From Holophagales bacterium (lineage in GTDB: Bacteria > Acidobacteriota > Thermoanaerobaculia > Multivoradales > Multivoraceae): a stretch of DNA of 57,159 bases. The notes beneath the pieces were generated by a model that ran no database searches, was not told where the DNA came from, and saw only the letters and a list, made by a program, of their open reading frames with translations. Of this stretch, positions 1-8,496 are shown piece by piece (the stretch's first letter is position 1; each line of letters starts with the position of its first letter). Both the position numbers and the translations under genes were made by a program. The DNA lies in the NCBI GenBank assembly GCA_009837885.1, contig VXSP01000015.1:81137-138295 (forward strand), written 5' to 3'.

Positions 1-176
1 GCTTGAACTCCCCTCCCTCCTCTTCATTAGTATCGTGGTTTCTGTTCTTTGTTCAACCGCCCGGGGCGGGGGGGGGCGCCCCCCCCCCCCCCCCACGTCC
101 CTTTCGGGCCCCAGCCGGAGAGACTGGGGGCGGTGGGAAGGTTCACGGCGACCCCTGGTGGATCGGGGGAGGTGGC
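1..176. other. Window-edge segment with homopolymer runs and no gene of its own
   Basis: This stretch lies ahead of the first believable start codon. It contains a run of nine G (68-76), then CG, then sixteen C (79-94), flanked by sequence richer in T than the rest of the window. The downstream reading frame stays open through it only because the runs encode Gly and Pro. A run of this kind at a sequence end is more likely an assembly artefact or low-complexity DNA than coding sequence. A GGGGGAGG ribosome-binding site at about 164-172 belongs to the next gene. Confidence 0.6.
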
Positions 177-2024
177 GTGACGGAGCGGCGGAAGAAGTTG
201 CGGCGGTTCGGGTACCCGGCTTGCGGTACAGCTTGGTTGCTTCTGGGTTTCTGGTATCTCGCCGGGGAGGACACGGCCTCGGGGTGGCGCTATGTCGGAC
301 TTGGCGTTGCATGCCTTTGCGCGGGCGTTGGGTTCGAGTGGAAACTCAGACGAGAGAGGCGGCTGCGGGAACTGCGTGAGGAGTTGGGCGACGACAGCAG
401 TACGGGCCAATGGTGGGCCGCCGACGAACACTCGGGGGCAGGCGTCCGGGGGGTCGTCGCTCGATCAGCGGCAAGCGGTTCCACCGATCGCCGGAGAGGG
501 TCGTTCGGGCCGATCCTCACGGTAGTTCGCTTGCGTGCGCTGGCTGCGTGGCGGAAGGCGCTGAACGAGAAGGGGAAGCTGGTGTTCGCCGGGGCGTTGA
601 CGGTGCTTCTGCTCGTGAACTTCTTCTTCGCCTTCACGGGTCCGGAACAGGGACATCGCCAGAGTCTGCCGGTGGATCTGCTCTTCGCGATCGTCACGTT
701 CTTCGTCGTCATGACGCTGTTCCAGTTGGCGCCGCTGGCGCCCTGGTTCGACCGGCGCGCAGGCGTGAGATTCGGCCTGTCGGCACGCCGGCGAGCCACC
801 TTGACGATCGGAACGAACGCCTTGGGTTTGACGCTGGTGCTGGTCCTGCTCAATGAGGTTCTGGCGTTTGGCCTGTGGGGCGCCGGATGGCCGCGCGGGC
901 CGGAGTGGGTCTTCGAAGGTATGGACGTAGTCGCCGCCTTGAGTGCGATGGTGGTCGCGGGCCCGGTGGGCGCGGTGATTCTCGGGGCACGAGGCAGGCG
1001 GCGATGGTTCGGCGCCGGGCTCGGCCTGCTGCTCTTGATCGTCCTGGCGGCGAGCGCCGTCGAGCCGTTGTGGACCGGCGAGGCGGTCTGGGCTCAGGGC
1101 GCCGTCAGTGGTGGTCGGTTGCTCGCGCTGGTGGCGCTGATCGCCGCGGCTTTCGCGCTGGAGCAACGGAGTCCGGATGATCGCGGCGGCGGAAGGAAGT
1201 GGAACCTCGGCTGGCGGGCGTCGGGCAACGAGGCGAAGAGGCGGCCGGCCGGCGGCGATAGGGCATCGGCGAGAGTCTGGTCGCGGCCGACCTTCGTCTT
1301 TGCTCTCGCGGAAGCGCGGATGATGCTCCGCTTCCGCCAGGTACGGCTGAACCTGGTGCTCAGTTGGATCATGCCGGTGTTCATGGCGATCGTACTCAGC
1401 GGCGAGGAACTCGCGCCTGGGGAGGAGGCCGGACACTTCACTCTCTGGGGGGCGTCCGCGCTCGGGGTCTTTCTTTGCGCGTTCTGGATGGCTTTCTTCG
1501 CCAATCTGCTCGGGTTCACGGCGGATGGCGCACGGCGACTCTCGATGTCGGCCGACCGAGCGCTGGGCGCCTGCCTGCCCGGGAAGGTGCTGGGTCTGAT
1601 GACGGTCGTTGGCGGCCTGGTGTTGCTACAGATGTCGACGGTTACATGGCTTCTCGCCGAGCGAATCCCGTTCGCCGACCGGCCGATTCCGTTCCTGATC
1701 GCCGCTTCCTCCCTCGTGTGCCTGGCGGGCGCGGGTACGGCGGTGTCGATCTGGTTGCCCAGAAGGCCGAAGCTGCATGAGCAGCGCGACCTCTACTCCA
1801 GCGTGATGGCGCTGGCCTTGCTCGGTTGTGGTTGGTTGCTCTTCACTGTGGTGGTCGCCGGCGTGGCGGTGGCTGCACGGCTGCTTGCCGGTTCCGGAAC
1901 CGCTGTGGTTACGTTGACGGTCCTGCTGTTGGTCTCGGCCGGCGGCTGTTCGGTGCTCTTGGCTGTCCTGAGCAGAGGCGACTGGCTGCGACGACGGTTA
2001 CGGGAATGGGCGGTGGCGGCATGA
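177..2024 (+). CDS. Polytopic membrane protein, probable ABC-2-type exporter permease
   Basis: A protein of about 615 residues with many hydrophobic segments. Two lie near the N-terminus, followed by a soluble Arg/Ser-rich stretch and then two blocks of membrane helices, separated by a charged linker around residue 350. No catalytic motif is visible. I chose the GTG at 177 because a GGGGGAGG ribosome-binding site precedes it; the open frame further upstream is low-complexity window-edge sequence. The stop overlaps the ATG of the ABC ATPase gene by 4 bp (ATGA), so the two are translationally coupled and probably form one transporter. Duplicated membrane blocks suit a fused ABC-2 permease. The substrate cannot be read from the sequence. 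The assignment rests on topology and the ATPase partner rather than on a recognised family motif. Confidence 0.65.
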   Translation: MTERRKKLRRFGYPACGTAWLLLGFWYLAGEDTASGWRYVGLGVACLCAGVGFEWKLRRERRLRELREELGDDSSTGQWWAADEHSGAGVRGVVARSAASGSTDRRRGSFGPILTVVRLRALAAWRKALNEKGKLVFAGALTVLLLVNFFFAFTGPEQGHRQSLPVDLLFAIVTFFVVMTLFQLAPLAPWFDRRAGVRFGLSARRRATLTIGTNALGLTLVLVLLNEVLAFGLWGAGWPRGPEWVFEGMDVVAALSAMVVAGPVGAVILGARGRRRWFGAGLGLLLLIVLAASAVEPLWTGEAVWAQGAVSGGRLLALVALIAAAFALEQRSPDDRGGGRKWNLGWRASGNEAKRRPAGGDRASARVWSRPTFVFALAEARMMLRFRQVRLNLVLSWIMPVFMAIVLSGEELAPGEEAGHFTLWGASALGVFLCAFWMAFFANLLGFTADGARRLSMSADRALGACLPGKVLGLMTVVGGLVLLQMSTVTWLLAERIPFADRPIPFLIAASSLVCLAGAGTAVSIWLPRRPKLHEQRDLYSSVMALALLGCGWLLFTVVVAGVAVAARLLAGSGTAVVTLTVLLLVSAGGCSVLLAVLSRGDWLRRRLREWAVAA

Positions 2025-2743
2025 CGACCATGCTGTGTTTCGACTCGGTCGACAAGTCCTACGGCGATCTGGAAGTCCTGCGCTCCGTGAACCTGGAGAT
2101 CGGGTCCGGCGTACAGTGCCTGGTTGGGAGGAACGGCGCCGGCAAGACGACCCTGATGCGCCTCGGCCTCGGGCTGACCGAGCCGAACGGCGGCACCGTG
2201 CGGATGTTCGGGTTCGATCCGCGCATCCATCCAGAGGTCATGGCCCGCGTCGGCATCCTGCTCGATGAGGACGAGCTGTTCGACTTCCTGCGGCCGGTTG
2301 AGTTCCTCGACTACTGCGCCGCGTTGTGCGGCCTGGATGCCGGAAAGGCCCGCGCTCGTGCAGTCGATCTCCTGGAGGCTCTGGAGGTGCCCGCGTCGGG
2401 TCGCCTCTGCCACCAGCTATCGACTGGCAACCGGCGCCAACTGGCCCTGGCCGCGGCTCTGCTGCACGAGCCGGAACTGCTGATCCTCGACGAGCCGTTC
2501 AACGGCCTGGACCCGGTCGCGGTAGCGCGTTTGTGCCGGATGCTTCAGGACTTCGCCGCTAACGGCCGGGGAGTGCTGCTGTCGTCCCACCGCCTCGAAC
2601 TGGTCGAGGAGATAGCCGACCAGGTCTACTTCGTGGCCGACTGTGCAGTGACGCCCTGGTCGCCGGACCGGGTCAAGGCCTGGTACGAAGAGTTGAGGGT
2701 CGCTGGCGCCGAAGAGGGGCCGTCGAGCGAGTTGACCGGTTGA
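2021..2743 (+). CDS. ABC transporter ATP-binding protein
   Basis: A 240-residue nucleotide-binding domain of standard length. Visible motifs in order are the Walker A loop GRNGAGKTT, a divergent signature STGNRRQLALA in place of LSGGQ, Walker B LLILDEPFNGLDP, and the switch His in LLSSHRLE. It would couple ATP hydrolysis to the membrane protein encoded just upstream, with which it shares a 4-bp ATGA overlap. The ATG at 2021 is chosen for that overlap; a second ATG lies at 2030. Single-domain ATPases paired with a polytopic permease of this type are usually exporters of drugs, lipids or peptides, but nothing here fixes the substrate. The gene ends 1 bp before the stop of the convergent lyase gene. 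Confidence 0.93.
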   Translation: MTTMLCFDSVDKSYGDLEVLRSVNLEIGSGVQCLVGRNGAGKTTLMRLGLGLTEPNGGTVRMFGFDPRIHPEVMARVGILLDEDELFDFLRPVEFLDYCAALCGLDAGKARARAVDLLEALEVPASGRLCHQLSTGNRRQLALAAALLHEPELLILDEPFNGLDPVAVARLCRMLQDFAANGRGVLLSSHRLELVEEIADQVYFVADCAVTPWSPDRVKAWYEELRVAGAEEGPSSELTG

Positions 2744-2744
2744 G

Positions 2745-3611
2745 CTACTCCTCCACGCGGTAGCGCTCGGCCTCGGCATCGTAGTCCTCGAAGCCGACAA
2801 CGTTGCGAAGACGCTCGAACTCCACCGCGCTAGCGGGCTGGTCTCCTCTCGCCAGTGCCTCAAGCGCTTCGCCCATCGCCGCAGTGGCGGCGGAGAGAAG
2901 GGTCAGCGGGTAGGCCGCGATCCTGTAGCCGATCTCTTCGAGCCGCCTGGGCGGCAGGAGCGGCGTGTCGCCTCCCTCGACCAGGTTCGCCATCTTGGGG
3001 CCGGGGACCGCCTCGCAGAACGCGACCATCTCGCTCTCGGAGCGCGGACCTTCCAAGAAGAGGATGTCCGCGCCGAGGTCGGCGAAGGCCCGGCAGCGGG
3101 CGATGGCCTCGTCCAACCCGTCCGTGGCGCGAGCGTCGGTGCGGGCCATGACCAGGATGTCCGCGCCCTCGTCGCGCGCGTCGACTGCGGCGCGGACCCG
3201 CGACAGGGCCTCGGCGCGGGAGACGACCCGCTTGCCCCGCGTGTGGCCGCAGCGCTTGGGCGCTTCCTGGTCCTCGATCATCACGCCCGCGAAGCCGGCG
3301 GCCGCGTAGCTGGTGACCGTGCGCTTGACGTTCAGGGCGTTGCCGTAGCCGGTGTCGCCGTCGCCGATCACCGGCAGCCGGGTGGCCGCGCAGATGTTGC
3401 GGCCCTGGTCGAGCATCTCGCCGAAGGAGATGAGACCCGTGTCCGGCATCCCCAGGCGGCTGGCGGAGACCGCGAACCCGCTCATGAAGGTCAGCTCGAA
3501 TCCTGCCTGCTCGATGAGCCGGGCGGAGAGGGCGTCGAAGCAGCAGGGCATCACCCGGAGCCCGGGAGCATCGAGCAGGGCGCGCAGCCGCGCCGCGGGG
3601 GAGGAGTTCAT
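2745..3611 (-). CDS. Isocitrate lyase/PEP mutase family enzyme
   Basis: A 288-residue TIM-barrel enzyme of the isocitrate lyase/phosphoenolpyruvate mutase superfamily, of usual length for the short methylisocitrate-lyase-like branch. Family features seen are the DGDTGYG metal-binding segment, an EDQEAPKRCGH active-site loop with the Cys of the K-R-C-G-H signature, and MARTDAR. Members cleave or rearrange C-C or C-P bonds in 2-methylisocitrate, oxaloacetate or phosphonate-like substrates. No methylcitrate-cycle or phosphonate genes lie nearby, so the substrate is open. The gene stands alone on the minus strand. Its 5' side faces the VOC dioxygenase gene across a 147-bp gap that contains a repeat element (3659-3713). 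Confidence 0.88.
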   Translation of the reverse strand: MNSSPAARLRALLDAPGLRVMPCCFDALSARLIEQAGFELTFMSGFAVSASRLGMPDTGLISFGEMLDQGRNICAATRLPVIGDGDTGYGNALNVKRTVTSYAAAGFAGVMIEDQEAPKRCGHTRGKRVVSRAEALSRVRAAVDARDEGADILVMARTDARATDGLDEAIARCRAFADLGADILFLEGPRSESEMVAFCEAVPGPKMANLVEGGDTPLLPPRRLEEIGYRIAAYPLTLLSAATAAMGEALEALARGDQPASAVEFERLRNVVGFEDYDAEAERYRVEE

Positions 3612-3658
3612 GCGGCCAACGAACGTAACATCTGCTCTCTAGGAACTTGCGCGGCAGA

Positions 3659-3713
3659 GACTGGGTGCGCCGGCGTCCCCGCCGGCATCCGGCGCGGAAG
3701 CGCCGGCTTCTGG
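3659..3713. repeat. REP-like intergenic palindromic element, copy 1
   Basis: A 28-bp segment at 3659-3686 recurs exactly at 24021-24048. It contains a 7-bp stem (GCCGGCG, loop TCCC, CGCCGGC). A second hairpin follows at 3689-3706, CCGGCGC-GGAA-GCGCCGG, with a perfect stem and a GGAA loop. Two stem-loops in tandem between genes, with a sequence shared at a distant site, are the hallmark of REP-type elements. It sits in the divergent gap between the lyase and dioxygenase genes. Confidence 0.7.
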
Positions 3714-3758
3714 ACTATCTGCCGCGCCAGGGCATCGAGCGGATGACGAGGAGATCCC

Positions 3759-4718
3759 ATGGCTGAGTTCAGGAGGTCCAACCGCGGCCCGATCCGGGGC
3801 ATTCACCACATCACGGGGCTGGTCGGCTCCGCCGCCAACGACCTCCGGTTCTACCGCGACGTGCTGGGGCTCCGCCTCGTGAAGAAGACCTGCAACCAGG
3901 AGAACCCGACCTCCGGCTGGCACTTCTTCTTCGGCGACCGGCTGGGCCACCCCGGGACGATCATGACGAACATCGTCCTCGAGGGCATCCCGATGTCGCC
4001 GGCCGTCGACGGTCGCGGGTCGATCACCGACGTGAGTTACTCGGTGTCGCCCGGGAGCCTGGACTTCTGGCGCGAGCGACTGACCGCGGCCGGCTGCACC
4101 TGCACCGATCGCCCGGCTCGTTTCGGCGACCCCGTCCTTCACTTTCGGGACTTCGACGGCATCTCGTCGGAACTCGTCGGCTGCGAGGACGCGCGGATGC
4201 CGGAACTGGCCGACCTTCCCGAAGGGCACCAGATTCGCGGCTTTCACCACGCCACGGTCGCGCCGCGCATTCCCGAGCTGACCCTGCAGTTCCTCGTCGG
4301 CGTCCTCGGTTTCGAAGTGGTCGCCACCGAGGGCAGCCGCACGCGGCTCGCCGTAGGCGGCAACGAGCCCGGCAAGCTGATCGACGTGGTCGAGCGAGGC
4401 GAGGGGCCCTGGGGACGGCACGGTCTCGGCGGTTTGCACCACATCGCGCTGACGGTCGACAGCGTCGAGGACATGCAGCAGTGGACCCGGATCCTCGCCG
4501 GTGCCGGCCTGATCGTGACCGGGGCCCGGGACCGCGGCTGGTTCCACTCGACGTACTTCACCGCGCCGGGAGGCATCAACCTGGAGCTGTCGAACCTCGA
4601 CCCGGGCTGGACGGTGGACGAGGACATCGACGAGCTGGGGACGATCCTCTCCCTGCCGAAGCACCTGGAACCCCAGCGGGAAGCGATCGAGGCCGCGCTT
4701 CCTCGCGTCGAGTTCTGA
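3759..4718 (+). CDS. VOC-family ring-cleaving dioxygenase (MhqO/LinE-like)
   Basis: A 319-residue protein with two vicinal-oxygen-chelate modules. The N-terminal module begins GIHHITGL and the C-terminal one contains GFHHATVA and GGLHHIALTV. The probable metal ligands are the His of these HH pairs and the Glu in GGINLELS. The length and double-module layout fit hydroquinone/catechol extradiol dioxygenases such as MhqO and LinE, which use Fe(II) to open an aromatic ring. A GAGGAG ribosome-binding site lies about 5 nt before the ATG. The next gene, 14 bp downstream, is an alpha/beta hydrolase. That pairing suits ring cleavage followed by hydrolysis of the product, although the true substrate is unknown. 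Confidence 0.85.
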   Translation: MAEFRRSNRGPIRGIHHITGLVGSAANDLRFYRDVLGLRLVKKTCNQENPTSGWHFFFGDRLGHPGTIMTNIVLEGIPMSPAVDGRGSITDVSYSVSPGSLDFWRERLTAAGCTCTDRPARFGDPVLHFRDFDGISSELVGCEDARMPELADLPEGHQIRGFHHATVAPRIPELTLQFLVGVLGFEVVATEGSRTRLAVGGNEPGKLIDVVERGEGPWGRHGLGGLHHIALTVDSVEDMQQWTRILAGAGLIVTGARDRGWFHSTYFTAPGGINLELSNLDPGWTVDEDIDELGTILSLPKHLEPQREAIEAALPRVEF

Positions 4719-4732
4719 CCGGCCGAGCCGCC

Positions 4733-5881
4733 ATGATCGAGCCCTACGACCGCATTCCCTTTCCCGTCTTCTTCCGGGAGGAAGCCGACTTCGGCGACGT
4801 CTACGGCGGGCCGGGCGGCTTCGTCTTCTTCGACGGTCACCTGCTGCGACCGCGCGAGCGCGCCTCGAGAACGGTCGTGATCTTCAACCACCCGATCGGC
4901 GGCGGCGCCTGGCTGCCGCTGGTGCGGGGACTGGCGGCCGCCGGCCACCACGTCATCTACTGCAACGGGCGCTATCGCGGCAACGACACGGCCCTCATCA
5001 TGGAGAAGTGCGTGGTCGACCTCGGCCGCACGATCCAACACGCGAAGGAGGAACTCGGCTACGAGCGCGTCCTGCTCGGTGGGTGGAGCGGCGGCGGCTC
5101 GCTGTCGCTCTACTACCAGCAGCAGGCGGAGAACCAGACGGTCACCCACACACCGGCCGGGGACCCGTACGACCTGACGGCGGCCGGGCTGATTCCGGCC
5201 GATGGCGTGATGCTGCTGGCCGCCCACATCAGCCGCGCCGGAACGCTTACCGAGTGGATGGACGCCTCAATCCTCGACGAGCGCGAGCCGCACCGGAAGG
5301 ACCCGGAGCTCGATCTCTACAACCCGGACAACCCGAATCAGCCGCCCTACTCGGACGAGTTCCTGGAGCGCTACCGGCAGGCGCAGGTCGCCCGCAACGC
5401 GCGGATCACGGCCTGGGCGGTCGAGAGGCTGGCGGAACTGAAGCGCGACGACGGCGCCCGGAAGGAGCACTGCTTCGTCGTCCAGGGGACGATGGCGGAT
5501 CCGCGCTGGCTCGATCCGGCGGTGGATCCGAACGGCCGGGCCCCGGGCAGGTGCTATCTCGGCGACCCGGAGACCGTGAACACGGGGCCGACCGGTCTGG
5601 CGCGCTTCACGACGCTGCGGAGCTGGCTGTCGCAGTGGAGCCTCGAGAAGTCGAACGCCGACGGTCTCGCGTGCGCGGCCGACATCAGCGTTCCCGTGCT
5701 GGTCGTCAACAACGGCGCGGACGACGCGTGCACGCCCAGCCACGCGCGGCGGCTCTACGCCGCCGTGTCCCACACCGAAAAGGAGTTCCACGAGATCGCA
5801 GGGGCCACCCACTACTACCTCGGGCAGGGCGACAAGCTCGCCGAGGCGGTGGCGATCTGCGGCGACTGGATCGACCGCTGA
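4733..5881 (+). CDS. Alpha/beta hydrolase
   Basis: A 382-residue cytoplasmic alpha/beta-hydrolase. The nucleophile elbow is GWSGGG around residue 120. An oxyanion-type FNHPIGGG stretch lies near residue 60. Likely acid and base residues are an Asp in NNGADDACTP and the His of GATHYY near the C-terminus. The roughly 200-residue insertion between nucleophile and acid is long and charged, making a large lid. The ATG at 4733 lies 14 bp after the dioxygenase stop and the CapA-like gene begins 15 bp after this one, so the three are probably co-transcribed. By context it may hydrolyse the ring-cleavage product, but sequence alone supports only a generic esterase, C-C hydrolase or amidase. Confidence 0.85.
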   Translation: MIEPYDRIPFPVFFREEADFGDVYGGPGGFVFFDGHLLRPRERASRTVVIFNHPIGGGAWLPLVRGLAAAGHHVIYCNGRYRGNDTALIMEKCVVDLGRTIQHAKEELGYERVLLGGWSGGGSLSLYYQQQAENQTVTHTPAGDPYDLTAAGLIPADGVMLLAAHISRAGTLTEWMDASILDEREPHRKDPELDLYNPDNPNQPPYSDEFLERYRQAQVARNARITAWAVERLAELKRDDGARKEHCFVVQGTMADPRWLDPAVDPNGRAPGRCYLGDPETVNTGPTGLARFTTLRSWLSQWSLEKSNADGLACAADISVPVLVVNNGADDACTPSHARRLYAAVSHTEKEFHEIAGATHYYLGQGDKLAEAVAICGDWIDR

Positions 5882-5896
5882 CCCGGAGGTGCGAAC

Positions 5897-7156
5897 GTGA
5901 ACCGACGACAATTCCTCAGATCGGGCGCCGCAGCCGGCGTCGTCGCCCTGGTCGGCGGCCCCTCGGTGGTCCGCGCCGCCGACGGCGACGTGTTGCTCGG
6001 CTTCGTCGGCGACCTGCTCACCGACCGCGACGATCCGGACGAGGCCTACGCGCCGGTGCGCGATCTACTCGCCGCGCCGGACGTGCTGTTCGGCAACCTG
6101 GAGGGGCCGTACTCCGACAATCCCCGATCGGTGCCCAGCGCCGGGTTGGCCCTTGTGCCGCCGGCGCGCAATCTCGACGTCCTGAGCCGGGTCGGCTTCG
6201 ACGTGCTGTCGCTGGCCAACAACCACATCCTCGACGGGGGGCGCGAGGCGATGCTCGAGAACCGGCAGCGCCTGCACGAGCAGGGGGTCAGTACCTGTGG
6301 CGCCGGCGGCAGCCTCGAGGAGGCCCGCGCTCCCGCGATCCTCGAGGCCGGCGGCGTGAAGGTCGCCTACCTCGCCTACGCCTCGGTCTTCCCCCGCGGC
6401 TACGAGGCGCGGGGCAGCCTTGCCGGACTGGCGCCGCTCAGGGCTCACAACTTCTACCAGGACCTGATCGACGACGCCTACACGCCGGGCGCCGACCCGC
6501 GGGTATCGACCGTGCCCGACAAGGCGGACCACGACAACCTCGCGGCCGACATCGGGGCCGCGAAGGAGCAGGCGGATCTGGTCGTCGCCAGCTTCCACTG
6601 GGGCGACCACTTCAAAGCTCACCACCTGACCGACCACGAGCTGCGCACCGCCCGCCTGTGCATCGACCTGGGCGTGGACATCGTCGTCGGCCATCACCAG
6701 CACGTCCTGCGCGGCATGGAGTGGTACCGCGACCGGCCGGTGTTCTACGGACTCGGCCACTTCGTCTTCGACGTTCGGCTGGACCGCTGGCCGGAGGAGA
6801 TGGTGGCCGCCATGCCGGTCCTCGACGACGACGCGGACTACTACGGCGTGGCGCCGCGCAGGGGCTGGCCGCTGATGCCCCTGCACCCCGAGGCCCGGAT
6901 GACTGCTCTGGGCTACGTCAAGCTCGCGGAGGGCGCGCCCTCCGAATTCGGCTTCGTGCCCTGCCGGCTGAATCCGGAAGGCGCCGTGCGCGCGGTCGAT
7001 CCGGAGTCACCCGAGGGCCGGGAGGTGGTGGAGTACGTCGACCACGGCTGTGCGAGCCAGAACCTGAACGGCCGGGTGGACAGGGCGGGTTACGTCGACG
7101 TTGCCGGCCATCGCGGGGTGCGTATCCGGCCGGCGGATCGACAGACCGAGCGATAG
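5897..7156 (+). CDS. CapA-family metallophosphatase-like protein with Tat signal
   Basis: A 419-residue protein starting at GTG behind a GGAGGT ribosome-binding site. The N-terminus has a twin-arginine motif (RRQFLR) and a hydrophobic stretch ending near Val-Val-Arg-Ala, so export in folded form is likely. The body carries the CapA/PGA_cap calcineurin-like metal-binding motifs in order: GFVGDLL, GNLEGPYS, LANNHILDGG, SFHWGDH and GHHQHVLRG. The family includes poly-gamma-glutamate capsule proteins and many exported phosphodiesterases of unknown substrate. No capsule synthesis genes are present. Its place behind a dioxygenase/hydrolase pair is not explained. It converges on the SDR gene with a 16-bp gap. 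Confidence 0.85.
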   Translation: MNRRQFLRSGAAAGVVALVGGPSVVRAADGDVLLGFVGDLLTDRDDPDEAYAPVRDLLAAPDVLFGNLEGPYSDNPRSVPSAGLALVPPARNLDVLSRVGFDVLSLANNHILDGGREAMLENRQRLHEQGVSTCGAGGSLEEARAPAILEAGGVKVAYLAYASVFPRGYEARGSLAGLAPLRAHNFYQDLIDDAYTPGADPRVSTVPDKADHDNLAADIGAAKEQADLVVASFHWGDHFKAHHLTDHELRTARLCIDLGVDIVVGHHQHVLRGMEWYRDRPVFYGLGHFVFDVRLDRWPEEMVAAMPVLDDDADYYGVAPRRGWPLMPLHPEARMTALGYVKLAEGAPSEFGFVPCRLNPEGAVRAVDPESPEGREVVEYVDHGCASQNLNGRVDRAGYVDVAGHRGVRIRPADRQTER

Positions 7157-7172
7157 ACCGGTTCGAGGCCGG

Positions 7173-7943
7173 CTAGTCGCCCAGCCGCGGAAGCGGCGCC
7201 GGCACGTAGAGGATCGGGTCCCTGCCGTCGTAGCAGACCCAGCACTGGCCGGTTTCGCCGCCAGTCACCGCCTCGATGACCGCATCCGCAACCTGGGCCG
7301 GCGGCATGAGTCGAAGGTCGGCCTCTCTCACGAACTCCTCGGCCTCGGGGCCGAAGATCTTCGTGTCGACGGCGGCGGGGCAGATCGCGTTGAGGGTGAT
7401 GCCGCGCTCGGCGAGAGGCGGTGCGAGCCCGCGCACCAGGCCGACCACGGCGTGCTTGGTCATGGTGTAGACGGGGTCGACTTCCCACGTTGCCAGCCCG
7501 GCAACCGAGGCCGTGACGACGATCGCGCCGCCGCCCCGGTTCTCCAGCGCTCGCACGGTCGCACCCACGCCGAAGACCACGCCGTCGATGTTGGCCCCCG
7601 TGACGCGGCGGTAGGCGTCCGTCGGCATGGCGGCGATGTCGAAGGCGGGAAAACCGCCCCCGGCGGCCGGATAGGTCGTCACGCCGGCGTTGAGGTGGAC
7701 CAGGTCGAGGCCACCGTGAGCTTCGACGACCTCGGAGACGACACGGGTCCATGCGTCCCGGTCGCTGACGTCGAGATGCGTGAACTCGCCTCGGACCGCG
7801 TCCGCGACGCCCCGCCCCGCGGCCTCGTCGACGTCCGTGACGACGACGCGCGCGCCCCGGGCGGCCAACGCTTCGCAGGTGGCGCTGCCGATGCCGGATG
7901 CGCCGCCGGTGACGAGGCAGGTCTTTTGGTCGAAGTCAGCCAT
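7173..7943 (-). CDS. Short-chain dehydrogenase/reductase (SDR)
   Basis: A 256-residue classical SDR. It has the TGGASGIG cofactor-binding motif near residue 12, an Asp after beta-2 (VVTDVD) that favours NAD(H), a LNAG segment, the catalytic Ser in TASVAG and the YTMTK Tyr/Lys pair. It is the last gene of a six-gene minus-strand operon and starts 13 nt after the Rieske beta-subunit gene. In aromatic-ring dioxygenase operons such an enzyme typically oxidises the cis-dihydrodiol back to a catechol. That role fits the context but is not proven by sequence. Confidence 0.9.
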   Translation of the reverse strand: MADFDQKTCLVTGGASGIGSATCEALAARGARVVVTDVDEAAGRGVADAVRGEFTHLDVSDRDAWTRVVSEVVEAHGGLDLVHLNAGVTTYPAAGGGFPAFDIAAMPTDAYRRVTGANIDGVVFGVGATVRALENRGGGAIVVTASVAGLATWEVDPVYTMTKHAVVGLVRGLAPPLAERGITLNAICPAAVDTKIFGPEAEEFVREADLRLMPPAQVADAVIEAVTGGETGQCWVCYDGRDPILYVPAPLPRLGD

Positions 7944-7956
7944 GGTGCGTGAGCCC

Positions 7957-8496
7957 TCAGAGGATGATCGAGAGATTCTCGCCCATCAGCACGGTGTCGT
8001 CGATGATCACCGTGCGGCGGCGCAAACGGAAACCGCCGTCGCTGCGACCCAGGAGATCGCGGCGCTGGGCGGTGAGGAAGCTCCGCTCCCGTGGGCCGCG
8101 GCTCTTGAAGGCCATGAGCGCTGAGAAGACCTCGATCCCGCCGTCTTCCCGGACTTCTCCCGGCTCGACGTTGCCGACGATCCGGCGGGTGATGGACGGT
8201 GGCATCTCGGCCCAGGCCATGCCTGACTGCAGCCGTTCGATCCGCGTCCTGATCCCCGCGTAGTCGTCGTCGATCAGGAACACGTCGGCTGCCTGGGTGA
8301 GCTCCCGCTCGACGGTCCAGGCGCCGAAGTCGCCGACGTCGCCCTGCGCGGTGAGGTAGCGGGTCGGGACCTGGTAGCGGACGCCAACGTCCACCATCTC
8401 GAGCCAGAGGTCGTAGCGCCGCTCGTCGAGCAGGCGGGCCTCCCGCGCGTACCAGAGCTGCAGGTCGGCGAGCAGTTGAGCGTCCACGGGCGTCAT
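7957..8496 (-). CDS. Aromatic-ring-hydroxylating dioxygenase beta subunit
   Basis: A 179-residue protein of the SnoaL-like cone fold used by small subunits of Rieske non-heme-iron oxygenases. It is close to the usual length of about 160-190 residues. Characteristic regions are the acidic/aromatic N-terminus ending WLEMVD, the RYQVPTRY segment, and the C-terminal DDTVLMGENLSIIL strand. The beta subunit is structural and supports an alpha3beta3 assembly. Its ATG overlaps the alpha-subunit stop by 4 bp (ATGA), which secures the pairing. No ferredoxin or reductase gene is visible in the window, so electron-transfer partners must come from elsewhere. Confidence 0.9.
   Translation of the reverse strand: MTPVDAQLLADLQLWYAREARLLDERRYDLWLEMVDVGVRYQVPTRYLTAQGDVGDFGAWTVERELTQAADVFLIDDDYAGIRTRIERLQSGMAWAEMPPSITRRIVGNVEPGEVREDGGIEVFSALMAFKSRGPRERSFLTAQRRDLLGRSDGGFRLRRRTVIIDDTVLMGENLSIIL

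Noticed and set aside
3..176. N-terminal extension of the membrane protein frame
   Set aside because: Open only through Gly/Pro-rich homopolymers; the GTG at 177 has a proper ribosome-binding site.
5008..7176. Very long open frame on the plus strand over the hydrolase and CapA-like genes
   Set aside because: Arg/Gly/Pro-rich translation typical of an alternative frame in GC-rich DNA; real genes in other frames have clear motifs.
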